NCBI GenBank assembly: GCA_006503535.1
Contig: QYRS01000013.1
Location: 248,001 to 312,000, forward strand
Direction of reading: 5' to 3'
DNA: 64,000 bases
DNA from: Arthrinium phaeospermum
Taxonomy: Eukaryota; Ascomycota; Sordariomycetes; Amphisphaeriales; Apiosporaceae
Shown here: piece after piece, positions 55,066-64,000 of the stretch
Numbering within the stretch: position 1 is the stretch's first letter
How the letters are laid out: every line of letters begins with the position of its first letter
Made by a program: the position numbers and the translations under genes
The notes under the pieces: generated by a model
The model's database searches: none
Told to the model about the DNA's origin: nothing
What the model saw: the letters and a program-made list of their open reading frames with translations, nothing else

Positions 55066-58000
55066 CTAGACGATGCCAGTGACCCTTCTCACACTGCGTC
55101 TCGCACCATCGCCCGATATTAAGATCAAGCCGTCCATCTCAAGCGCTCGCATGGTCTCTGCGAAGTCGGCCGGCTCAACAGGAACGCTGGCGCCTTCACT
55201 CAACTTGCGGCTGACCTCGCTCCATTTCACGGTTTGGCCGCCGGCAGTAAGATCATCAAGCAGAGCAGTGATGGCCACCTTGAGCTCTTCCTTACGCTTT
55301 CGGTCCGCAGAAGTGGTGCCCTCGGTGAGCATGCTCATATCGATTCTTCCTTGAGCATCCGTCGCTGCCGTCTTCAAAGCGGTTTGGATGAGACGGTAGG
55401 CTTCCTCTACATCTGCCTTGGTGACTGTTGTGGAGAGTCTCATCTTGGCATGTGCCTCGGCCAGGCGGATCATGGACTCGAGCTGTCGAGTCGTGGCAGT
55501 GATGCGCTTCTCTGCGGCACGCACATCCTGGCCAAGCTTGCGCATCTTGATATAGTTGTCCACAAGAGCCTGGCCGGCATCCTGAGAGATGATAGGATGG
55601 ACAAAGGCACGCGCATACGAAATGTACGCTGTAAGGAATTCGACATCCTGATGATTCTGTTAGCAAACACTGCCTAGTGGAGATGTGAGATTGTCGTCGT
55701 GGAGTGAACCTACCAGAATTTCGAGGCTCGAGGGAGCCGACTCGGGCTTGTCTTCCAAGTACATGGAGAGCAAGTGGCGTGCCATTTTCTTATCAGTGCT
55801 GTCATCGACACGATCCAGGATCAGGTAGACGAGATCAAATCGTGACAGCAGAGTAGGGGGAAGATCGATGTTCTGAGGAACGGGCAGATCCGGGTTGTAT
55901 CTCGATCCGATGGGATTGGCAGAAGCGAGGATACTGGTTCTGGCGTTCAAGGTGGTGATGATACCAGCCTTGGCCACCGAAACGGTCTGCTGTTCCATGA
56001 CTTCGTGAAGAACCGAGCGGGTGGCATCAGACATCTTATCGAACTCGTCGATACAGCAGACACCGCCGTCAGACAAGACCAAAGCACCAGACTCGAGGAC
56101 CAACTGGCGGGTTTCCGGGTCACGGGAAACGTAGGCCGTCAGACCTACGGCAGAGGATCCCTTACCGCTAGTGTAGACACCTCGCGGGGCAATCTTGTGC
56201 ACATATTTTAGTAGCTGAGACTTGGCAGTAGATGGGTCACCACAGAGCAGGACATTGATGTCTCCTCGGTACTTGGGACTGCCACCTTTCTGGAAAGTCT
56301 TGTTTGTGCCGCTGAACATTTGCAGGAGAATTCCCTTTTTCACGTCCTCCATTTCGAAGATGGACGGCGCCAGTGACCTGGAGAGCAAGTCGTAAATGTC
56401 GGCGCGTGCACCAGTGGCCTTGATCTTCTCCTCGAGCTCAGGCGTGATTTGCCGAGTTTCGGGAAGGATGTTCTCCGAGTCCTTCGTCTCCTCATCCAAT
56501 GTGGAGGCATCGGCTCCCATACGTTTGTCGTCCACCTTGGTGACGTGCACAATGTCGACGTAGGTCTTGAAAACACTCTTCACTGATCTCATCCGCGGGT
56601 TTACACGCACCGGATTAGTGCAGTAGATGCCGGTAACGCGAACACGGTCACCTGCCTTGCAGAAGTCCACGAGATCATCGTAGATGCACACCGAAACGGA
56701 GTGAGGAGTCTGACCGGCAGGTACAGAGTCCGGCGTCTCCTGCAGCTTGATGATCTGCTTGTCGGCAAACTTGCAGCGATTGTGGATAATCTGCATCGAG
56801 TTCTTGGAATCACAGAGAGGACGAGGGCAGGCCGTCGGCTCCCGAATCCTGCCTCGGTCGAGCTCCACCAGAACGGAGTGGTTGCAGACACTGCATCGGA
56901 AAAACGCCTCCTTCATGTCGGGGATGACGGGTGTCGTGCGAATAACCAATCCTTTGATGCATATGAGTTTGTCCATGTCGGCCGGGTTGAGATCTCGTAG
57001 ATTGGTGACCTTTTCAAGGCCGTATGGTCGAACCGTGTAAACAGTGCCCAGGACTTGATCCTCCAGAGTAGGACCTTGCTGACCTTGTTGGGCCCGAGGG
57101 GTCGAAACTGGCTCTTCGCTACGCTCTGAGCTGGGGAATTGCATGTCAGAGCTGGGTGCTCCGCTGGGCCTTGAGGCAGAGGCTCCGGTGCTCTGGTTGC
57201 GCTGGCGTGCATCTTCGGCCTGGGCAAGCTCAACCATAATATCCTGGCAGCACTGATCCATCAATGGAACCAATTCTTGAGGGTAGCTCTGGATATGATG
57301 CCACAGCTTCCTGGTTCGAGGATATACTTTGAAATCGGCAATATCAACGTAAAGGATCCTCTGGCCGAGGACCAGCATGTTCTTCAATTCCTCGAAGTAG
57401 GGCTTTGTCTCCGAGTCAGGCTCGGCGTCAGTCTGTTCTTTTGTCATGCCTTCGGTCCACATCCGGTATTTCTTGGTAAAGTTCTTCATAAAGTCCTTCA
57501 GGCCGGCGTAAGCATCGTCCACGGAAACATTAGTACCCCAGATTGTAGTCTCGCCGCGGCCACCAAGCACATTAGCCTCAGAGGTGTTGGGGTCAATGTT
57601 GGAGAAAGAAGCTGTCTCGGAAGGCAATTCTCGCACCACTCGACCCGTGGTGTCTAGAGCAATACGATTACCCCGTACGCTGCTGTTGTTGAAGCCCTCG
57701 GAATGGATATCGCCTCTGACAGTTCGGCGGGCCCGAGGGGTCTGGAAAGCATCAACAAAGAGGTTGCTGCTTTCGCTCAGGAGGTCTGACTGGAGATTCA
57801 GACCGGGTGCTGGACTGGAGCTGGCCTCGTATCGGATGGGCGACGATTCTGGAGGACTAGTTAGCTTTGCGACTTGGGGATATATAGAGCATGACAGGAC
57901 TCACCTCCAACGAGACCGCTTCCAGAAGCCCTCGGAGTCCTATCTCCGTCATTTTGGCTCTCGTTCCGCGTCGTCTGAGAATGTGTCATGTGTCGCAAAG

Positions 58001-58280
58001 GCGAGCTGGGGGCGGCACTACCGCCAGCATTGCTCTGGGTCTCTGTGTTGTGTCGCAAGGGCGAAGAGACATCGGCATTGTCATTTGCAGGCGAAGACTG
58101 GTAGAACAGAGGGCTGGAGGCCAGGTTGGATGTGCGAGTAGGGCGAGAAGGAGTGTTGGCGGTTTGCGAAGCAGGATTGCCATTGGCGGGGCTGCTCTGG
58201 GCTGCTTGCGAGTTTCGGGCGCTTCGTCGAGGCGTCGACGATTGCGAAGCCTGCTGGCGGCGCTGAGAAGGCGAAGACAT
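55066..58280 (-). CDS. MCM4: DNA replication licensing factor MCM4 (CDC54)
   Basis: Subunit of the MCM2-7 helicase; its N-terminal tail is the main DDK target in licensing control. Exons are 57905-58280, 55714-57848 and 55066-55647, giving 1030 residues; the introns are 56 and 66 bp. The first ~150 residues are Ser/Thr/Pro-rich with several S-P and T-P sites, as expected for the regulated tail. The zinc finger (FRCSVCNHS ... CPRPLC) is followed by the MCM core: Walker A GDPSTAKSQ near 658, Walker [10 protein letters not shown], arginine finger SRFD near 794. The C-terminal winged helix ends RRVTGIV. Cell-cycle elements lie 164 bp upstream. MCM7 lies 35 kb away in the same window. Confidence 0.97.
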
Positions 58281-58818
58281 TGTGGCTTGTTTTCTTTATA
58301 GATTCATGAGAACGGGATCTGAGTACCTAATCTCGCTGTTGCAGTTGGGAGTGCGGGTGTTTATTCTTCAGGGCGGAGTGTTGCCGGGGAAGGGTGGGGA
58401 GCGGAAGACAGATTTGGCAGGCCTTCATTGCGCACGCGAAAGAACGCGTTTTCACAGAATTATCCAGGGGCTAGGACGCGAAACCGCGTTAAGTGGTCGC
58501 ATTGAGTTATTGGTCACCGTCTCCACTACACCTTTGGCTGGCAGAGGTACAAGTACCTCTACTTCGACCTGCCTAACTCCAGAACTCGGCGATCCGCCTC
58601 AATTAAATTCCGGTTTATGCCACCTTGAAGCAAGTACGTCGAGTGTCTTGCGGGGCCGTATCTCGCACTGCGACAGGCCACTCCCAGCACTTGTACAGGC
58701 GTATCGTATCGACTGAGCTGTCACCTGCAAGTCGACGAACAACACCCGACACCTCAAAGGCCGACTCCAACAACCAACTCTCTGCATCCGCACGTTATAC
58801 ACACCGCAATCCTTCACA
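58281..58818. promoter_or_regulatory. Divergent MCM4/zeta-COP promoter with MCB/SCB-like elements
   Basis: ACGCGT (MCB) at 58444-58449, flanked by ACGCGAAA at 58434-58441 and 58476-58483. Three such sites within 50 bp, about 155-205 bp before the MCM4 ATG, is the arrangement expected for an MBF/E2F-like target. The zeta-COP gene starts at the other end. Sites seen directly; binding inferred. Confidence 0.6.
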
Positions 58819-59671
58819 ATGGCTCCTGGAATGTCCCTCTTCACCGTCAATGCTATTATAGTGTTGAGCGTTGACGATGGCAGTCGCATATTCGCCAAGT
58901 ACTACAACCAGCAAGCCCCTGGCGCAACAGCCGGTATGCCATGAGTCTACGGACCCAGTACTCAAGATATAGTCGCTAATTCCAATGGAAACACAGTCGC
59001 GTCACCGACGACAAACGGCCCGTACCCAGATGTCAAGTCGCAAAAGTCCTTTGAAAAGGGCCTGTTGGAGAAGACGGCTAAGCAGGTAAGCCATTGGAGG
59101 GAGCACTTGAGCTGCATCATGCAGTCACAAAACCAGGTCCGACGCAATTGCTGACTCGAAATTCCTACAGACGGGCGACATCATTCTCTACGATAACCGG
59201 ATCGTCCTGTACAAGATGGAGAGCGACGTCATGATGTATGTCGTAGGAGACGTCTCTGAGAACGAGGTGCTGCTCTACAATGTCATACTTGCTCTGCGAG
59301 ACTCTCTGCACCTGATCTTCAAGTATGTCCATCCCGGGTGGTTCGCGACGTAGCATGTGCTAACAAGTACCAGGCAATCCGTGGACAAGCGCACAATCAT
59401 TGAGAACTACGATTTGGTATCGCTGGCGATTGACGAGATCGTTGACGACGGCATCAGTGCGTACCCCCCAAGTCACCACTGCCTACCTACCTTTAACTAA
59501 TTTATTTGCGCAGTTCTCGAGACGGACCCCACGATCATCGTCCAGAGAGTCAGCAAGGCGCCCGCGCAAGACGTCAACCTGGGCCGGATCGATTTGAGCG
59601 AACAGGGAGTGAACAACTTGGCACAACTAGGAAAGGCCAAGTTGACCGACTGGCTGAGACAAGGATTGTAG
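58819..59671 (+). CDS. RET3: Coatomer subunit zeta (RET3)
   Basis: Small subunit of the COPI coat; pairs with gamma-COP in the adaptor-like part that forms Golgi-to-ER vesicles. Five exons: 58819-58933, 58997-59085, 59171-59322, 59374-59456, 59514-59671, giving 198 residues, all in phase; the introns are 51-85 bp, with a CTAAT or CTAAC motif in introns 1, 3 and 4. Longin-like sigma-adaptin fold: LFTVNAIIVLSVDDGSRIFAKYY at the start, DIILYDNRIVLYKMESDVMMYVVG, ENEVLLYNVILALRDSL and LVSLAIDEIVDDGIILETD. Length and start match the family. Confidence 0.95.
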
Positions 59672-59795
59672 AGGATCAGCATAGCATTGGAGTCTTCACT
59701 TTAGAGTGTCGGGCATGGCGTTGGGAAAAGTCGTCTGTCCCTAATTAGGGACAATTCACGAGGGAGCGAAATTGCTTCTAGGTCTACTCTATTTT

Positions 59796-61139
59796 TTAAG
59801 ACCGAATCTCAGAAGCTGCCTTGCGCAGTCTATTCATAACCGCAGCCGCAATGTCGTCCTTGTCCGGGATGCCTTCGACGAAGATGACATCGGCCTTTCT
59901 CCGGTCGAGTTCACGGAGTGCTGAGAATAGTCCTTGCGCTGCACTTCTTGCATCGATCCCTATGCTCAGGTCCAGGAGCTTCCCAATCGACTTATCCGCT
60001 TTGGGATCCAACAGCTCGGCCTCTTGGGCGTCGACCTCGATGTCCGGCTCAGGGGCTTCCACCACTTTCCGCGGCTCGAATTGTCCAGTCTTCAAGCCTG
60101 CCGCCGCTTTCCAGCATCTCGTTCTGATGATGCCTATTGTCGTGGACGCCGAGCTCGTCTCCATTGCTTGTTGCGAGACCTGTGTTATATAGCTGACATC
60201 GTCCTCGCTAATGCCATTCTTGCCTGCAGCATAACTAGCTTCGTATAGAACGACCCTTGCCTTCGGGCTATAGTGTTTGTACTTCATGCCTGGCGCTCTT
60301 GGCGCGGCTTTGCCCAGCTCGCTCTGGTCTTTGTATGCTTTCTCGACCTTGTCCCACCCAGAACAGCTTCGAATCTCGTCCATGCTTACACCGCCTGGCC
60401 GCAAGACAACTGGAGGGTTGCATAGCCCATCAACCACAGTGCTCTCGACGCCGACTTGGCATGGACCCCCGTCCAGAATAAGATCTATCCGACCGTTCAT
60501 ATCCTCCAGAACGTCGCTGGCAGTTGTGGCCGACGGGCGGGTAGAAGCGTTGGCTGACGGCGCAGCCAAGGGCGCCCCAGCGAGCTTTATCAAAGTCAAT
60601 GCAAGGGGCGATGATGGCATTCGTGCACCGAAGGTCTTGAGCCCTGCCGTGACTTCAGGGGCTAAAGCGGAGTGTTCTGGATTCGGCAGCAAAATAGTGA
60701 GCGGTCCAGGCCAGAACTTGCTGATGAGGGGCTTGTATATCTCTGGTATCGGGTCGCTGTGCCCATTCGCAGTACCGTCGGCTGAGTGCTGAGGTATCAA
60801 GAGATTCCGTAGCATGTCCAGATCAGAGACGTGGACGATAAGAGGGTTGTCAGATGGCCGCCCCTTGGCAGTGTAGATACCTTTGACAGCGGCGCTTCTT
60901 GTCGCATCCGCGCCCAAGCCATAGACAGTCTCTGTAGGGAATCCAACTGGAACGTCTTTTGTCTTGAGGTATTCTGCCGCCTCTCGAAGCACCTTGACAC
61001 TTGGGGAGTCGGTTGCAGAAACCTCCCACGTGCCGAGCCGCTCTTCATGAGCCAAGCCCCCCTGCCTGAACCCTCCTAGTGCATCTTTTCCCACCTTGAG
61101 TATACGGGTACCCGCCCGAGACGGTACCTCCTGCGACAT
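59796..61139 (-). CDS. SUA5: Threonylcarbamoyl-AMP synthase SUA5 (YrdC/Sua5 family)
   Basis: Makes threonylcarbamoyl-AMP from Thr, bicarbonate and ATP, the first step of the t6A37 modification of ANN-decoding tRNAs. 447 residues from the first ATG (61139), single exon. The YrdC domain comes first: PVGFPTETVYGLGADA, KGRPSDNPL, FWPGPLTILL and APSANAS. It is followed by a linker (RAPGMKYKHYSPKA, which closes over the active site) and the C-terminal Sua5 domain, ending near VEGIPDKDDIAAAVMNRLRKA. Upstream of the ATG the frame stays open for 28 more codons and encodes a presequence-like segment (separate entry). Divergent from COG4. Confidence 0.95.
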   Translation of the reverse strand: MSQEVPSRAGTRILKVGKDALGGFRQGGLAHEERLGTWEVSATDSPSVKVLREAAEYLKTKDVPVGFPTETVYGLGADATRSAAVKGIYTAKGRPSDNPLIVHVSDLDMLRNLLIPQHSADGTANGHSDPIPEIYKPLISKFWPGPLTILLPNPEHSALAPEVTAGLKTFGARMPSSPLALTLIKLAGAPLAAPSANASTRPSATTASDVLEDMNGRIDLILDGGPCQVGVESTVVDGLCNPPVVLRPGGVSMDEIRSCSGWDKVEKAYKDQSELGKAAPRAPGMKYKHYSPKARVVLYEASYAAGKNGISEDDVSYITQVSQQAMETSSASTTIGIIRTRCWKAAAGLKTGQFEPRKVVEAPEPDIEVDAQEAELLDPKADKSIGKLLDLSIGIDARSAAQGLFSALRELDRRKADVIFVEGIPDKDDIAAAVMNRLRKAASEIRS

Positions 61140-61223
61140 CGTGCGGTACGAGTTGAGGAAAGCCCGGACAGGACGAATACTCGTAAAGATGCGTCGGAAA
61201 GCCAACTTGGCTACCAAATCCAG
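61140..61223 (-). other. SUA5: In-frame presequence-like extension of SUA5 without ATG
   Basis: Between an in-frame TAA (about 61236-61238) and the SUA5 ATG the frame is open and has no ATG. From a CTG at 61223 with A at -3 and G at +4, or a TTG at 61217, it would add about 26-28 residues including KLAFRRIFTSIRPVRAFLNS. This stretch is rich in Arg and hydrophobics and free of acids, as in a mitochondrial presequence. Non-AUG mitochondrial isoforms are known for some yeast tRNA synthetases. Confidence 0.4.
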
Positions 61224-61782
61224 CTTCCTTGGGCAGTCTTATTATAGGAATAAGGGCCTTCAGCTGCTCGTCGAGTGGTGGAACATGAAGTGAAAAGCGA
61301 CCTATTCTGGGTATGGTTTGATATTGGCCAGAAGTTACTACTGCGACTGTGCAAGTTGTTTTTTATAGTGCATCTGATATGCGTATGTACATATTCTTGT
61401 TGACTCATCTCATGAAAAAAAGTTGGTGATGAAATCCGGGTTTGGCGCACGCCCAATCGTTTTTGAACCCACCCCCCATTACAGGGCCTTTAGTGCGTCT
61501 TTGGGCTGGAAAGTGCCACATTTTCGGGGATCAGCCGCTAATTCCACAGCGCCCGTTGCGACGACTCAGCTTGCTTTCGGTGGGGGTGGACAGCTCCCTA
61601 CAGCAGCCCATCTACTGCTAATCTCGATCTGGCTTCAAATGCGGTTGCTGATGGGAAGCGATTGATACGACACTGCACACGATACATTTCCACACACACA
61701 AGCTTGCGCAGCCGACCCAAACGGGGCCGCCAGAGGGGACGAATGCTCACGCCGCTATGCTTTCTCAACCAGCAACGTCCCA
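61224..61782. promoter_or_regulatory. Divergent SUA5/COG4 promoter
   Basis: About 560 bp. Upstream ATGs at about 61743 and 61756 lie out of frame with COG4 and would overlap its start if transcribed. No known factor site identified. Confidence 0.45.
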
Positions 61783-64000
61783 ATGTCCGCCACCAACCAT
61801 CTCAATGGCGATTCCCCCTCCACCACCGCCCATGCCGCTGCCGGGGCGCCGACCATTCGCCGGTTGAGCAATCATTATAGCAGCGGCAACATTCCCTCGG
61901 TGGGCGATGCGCACTCCCCGGAGGACGTCCGCGCTTCCCTGGCCGCTCTGCACAGTCGTGAGACCACCCTCACCAGCCGTCTCCAGTCGCTCTTCACCTC
62001 CCAAGCCGACCTCGCGCGGGAACTCGGCCGCCTGGACCTCCTGCGTGCGAATCTCGGGTCGCAGGTCATAGCGACCCGCTCCGTCAGTAATGGCATGCTC
62101 GCCTCGGCTGCCGAAACGGCCGGCCGCCTCTCGAACCGAGTCAAAGAGCTGGACCTCGAAAAGGACCGCGTACAACAGACACTGCAAGTGGTCGAGCAAG
62201 TCGCCGAGCTCAAGGCCTGCGTGCACGGCGTGGTCGGGTCCATGGGGGCTCCCCAGGACTGGGAGGCCGCGGCCGGATACATCTCGAGAGCATCCAAGGT
62301 CCCGGAGAGCGTGATCAAGGGAGGCTTTGCCGCGGCTATCGTGCCCAGCGTCGAGGTGCCGGATGCGCCGTGGGTGACGTTAGAGAACGCCAAGGAGAGC
62401 TTGTGCGGCCTGTTCCTGCGCGAGTTCGAGAAGGCGGCGCAGGAGGGAGACGGAGCCAAGGTCACGAGATTCTTCAAGCTGTTCCCTCTCATCGGCCGTG
62501 CCGACGTTGGGTTGGATGTGTATGGCCGCTACGTCTGCACGGGCGTGGCAGGTACTGCCCGCCAGACATGGAAGCTGGTCCCAGGGGCTGCTGGGCAAAA
62601 AGACGGCTTCCTATACGCCAACGCTTTGACGAAGCTTTTCGAACACATTGCACAGATCGTAGAGGGGCACGGTGGTCTTGTGGAGCGGCATTATGGCGAA
62701 GGCAAGATGGTCAAAGTGATAGAACGTCTACAAATGGAAGTCGACGTACAAGGAGGCATAATACTGGATTCCTGGAGCGACGAGCGGACGGTGGAGAGGA
62801 AGCTCACCGACGTCAAGAGTTATCCATTTTCGTTCCTCGTGCAGAGTTTCTTACCGCCGCAAAAGGGTATTACAGGTACTCCTAGGATGAACTCTCCAGC
62901 TCTCGGCGGAGGGACCAATGCCAGGGACAGCGAGGACGAAGGCGTCAACATGAAGGAGGTAGATGCCCTGCTTAACGAGATAGCTCTCATGCTTGGACGC
63001 TGGTCTCTTTACACGAGGTTCCTCGCTGGAAAATGCAAGGTAAGTTCATGCAATATGTGTGCATACTCAACTATCTCACTAACATGCTATAGATGCCTGG
63101 GCCAGAGGATGATGCCACCCTATCTATCCCAGATGCGTTGTCCAAGTCGAATCTGTTAAGGAAAGTGTCCGACAAACTGATTACCCCCTATGATATCCTG
63201 TCGACATTCTACTTCAGAAGATCGGTCGAGAAGGCATTCCAGCTGGATGAGTCACCTTCGGGCCTCACGCTCAACATAAATAAGCCGGTTGGCACCGATC
63301 CTCCCTATATTATATCGGCGGTTGATGATGTCATGTACATTGTCAGCACGGTCATCCAGAAGTCGATTTCTACATCTCAGAGAGATGTTGTTGGCCACGT
63401 TATTCCTACCATTGGAAGGGTACTGGGATCCGACTTCATCGGGATGGTGCAGAGGAGGATGAGAGACGAGTCGTACCCCAAGCCAGTGATCCAAGGTGGC
63501 TTCCCGCCTGAAGACAAAATCGTCTCCTTTATAATCCTCATCAACACTCTGGACGTTGCGACTGAGTATCTTTCACGCATTATCACGCAATGTTTGGGAA
63601 CTTCAGACGAAGCCAGCGTCCCTGCTCAGTCAAGCCCTATTGCCAACTCGTTTCCTTTCGAGCATGATGCCACTTTTGTGACGTCGGCTTTAACAACACT
63701 GAACGCATCATTCTCGACCAAGGCAAACGAGCTTTTGTCGGATGGGCTCCAAGTCCTACTGAATATGGTGATCAAGCAGCGACTACGGCCTATCATCCTG
63801 GATACGTTCCGTGATGCTGACTATACTTTGACGGAGGACGAGCTGGCAGAGATAGCACAGCAGAACGACGAGGATGAAGAAGAGTTGATGGACCACGTAC
63901 AGCGGAGGTTCGAGCATGGCTGGAACGCGCTGATGAAACCTGTGGAGCGGTTGATGACGCCAAAGACGTTCAGTACGCTCATGATGAGCACGGCCAAACA
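61783..64000 (+). CDS. COG4: Conserved oligomeric Golgi complex subunit 4 (COG4), 3' end cut by window
   Basis: Lobe A subunit of the COG tether, which docks retrograde intra-Golgi vesicles. Exons are 61783-63039 and from 63093 on; the 53-bp intron has GTAAGT, a CACTAAC branch site and TATAG. About 721 residues are present; the rest is outside. The N-terminal helix bundle (LHSRETTLTSRLQSLFTSQADLARELGRLDLL) and the middle region (LFLREFEKAAQEGDGAKVTRFFKLFPLIG, GRYVCTGVAGTARQTW) match COG4. The second exon continues with ITPYDILSTFYFRRSVEKAFQLD and DDVMYIVSTVIQKSISTSQRDVV. It is cut in the C-terminal domain. Confidence 0.95.

Overview
The window is nuclear DNA of a filamentous ascomycete (Pezizomycotina, most likely Sordariomycetes). 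Genes carry short introns of about 50-160 bp with GT..AG ends and CTRAC/CTAAT-like branch sites just before the acceptor. Coding sequence is C-ending and GC-rich, and the proteins read as fungal orthologues, including a PIL1-type eisosome protein, an RMT2-type arginine methyltransferase and a large PEX1. The species cannot be named from the sequence alone.

Layout: 1-1067 complex I 49 kDa subunit (cut by the window edge); 3429-8472 divergent UBA3 (NEDD8 activation) and TEL2 (PIKK chaperone); 8686-11205 Ste20/GC-kinase with an odd repeat-bearing leader; 12880-19792 divergent PEX1 and MCM7; 20818-25717 RPC40/AC40, COQ6 and PIL1; 26796-27077 a small His-rich protein; 28529-34607 OST1 and, divergently, hexokinase; 34818-40680 RMT2 and a RhoGAP protein; 40681-44169 a gene-poor stretch; about 44170-44342 U2 snRNA; 44760-50639 BET2, an MFS transporter with two apparent frameshifts, and an SDR enzyme; 51990-59671 a GH2 glycosidase, MCM4 and zeta-COP; 59796-64000 divergent SUA5 and COG4 (COG4 cut by the window edge).

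The content is almost all housekeeping: replication (two of the six MCM helicase subunits, MCM7 and MCM4), PIKK stability, neddylation, Pol I/III transcription, splicing (U2), tRNA t6A modification, ubiquinone and complex I, peroxisome import, ER glycosylation and Golgi traffic. The genes do not form an obvious functional cluster. One regulatory link is visible: both MCM promoters carry ACGCGT (MCB) elements, as expected for G1/S control.

I found no transposon, CRISPR array, biosynthetic cluster or clearly new biological system. The observations most worth checking are: a presequence-like N-terminal extension of SUA5 with only non-AUG starts; a PIL1 start codon that appears to be split by an intron; two -1 frameshifts at homopolymers in the MFS gene; a minisatellite ORF interrupted by TAG upstream of the kinase; and two tRNA-like elements. 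All gene models were spliced by hand from reading frame and splice consensus. UTRs and transcription starts are not known.
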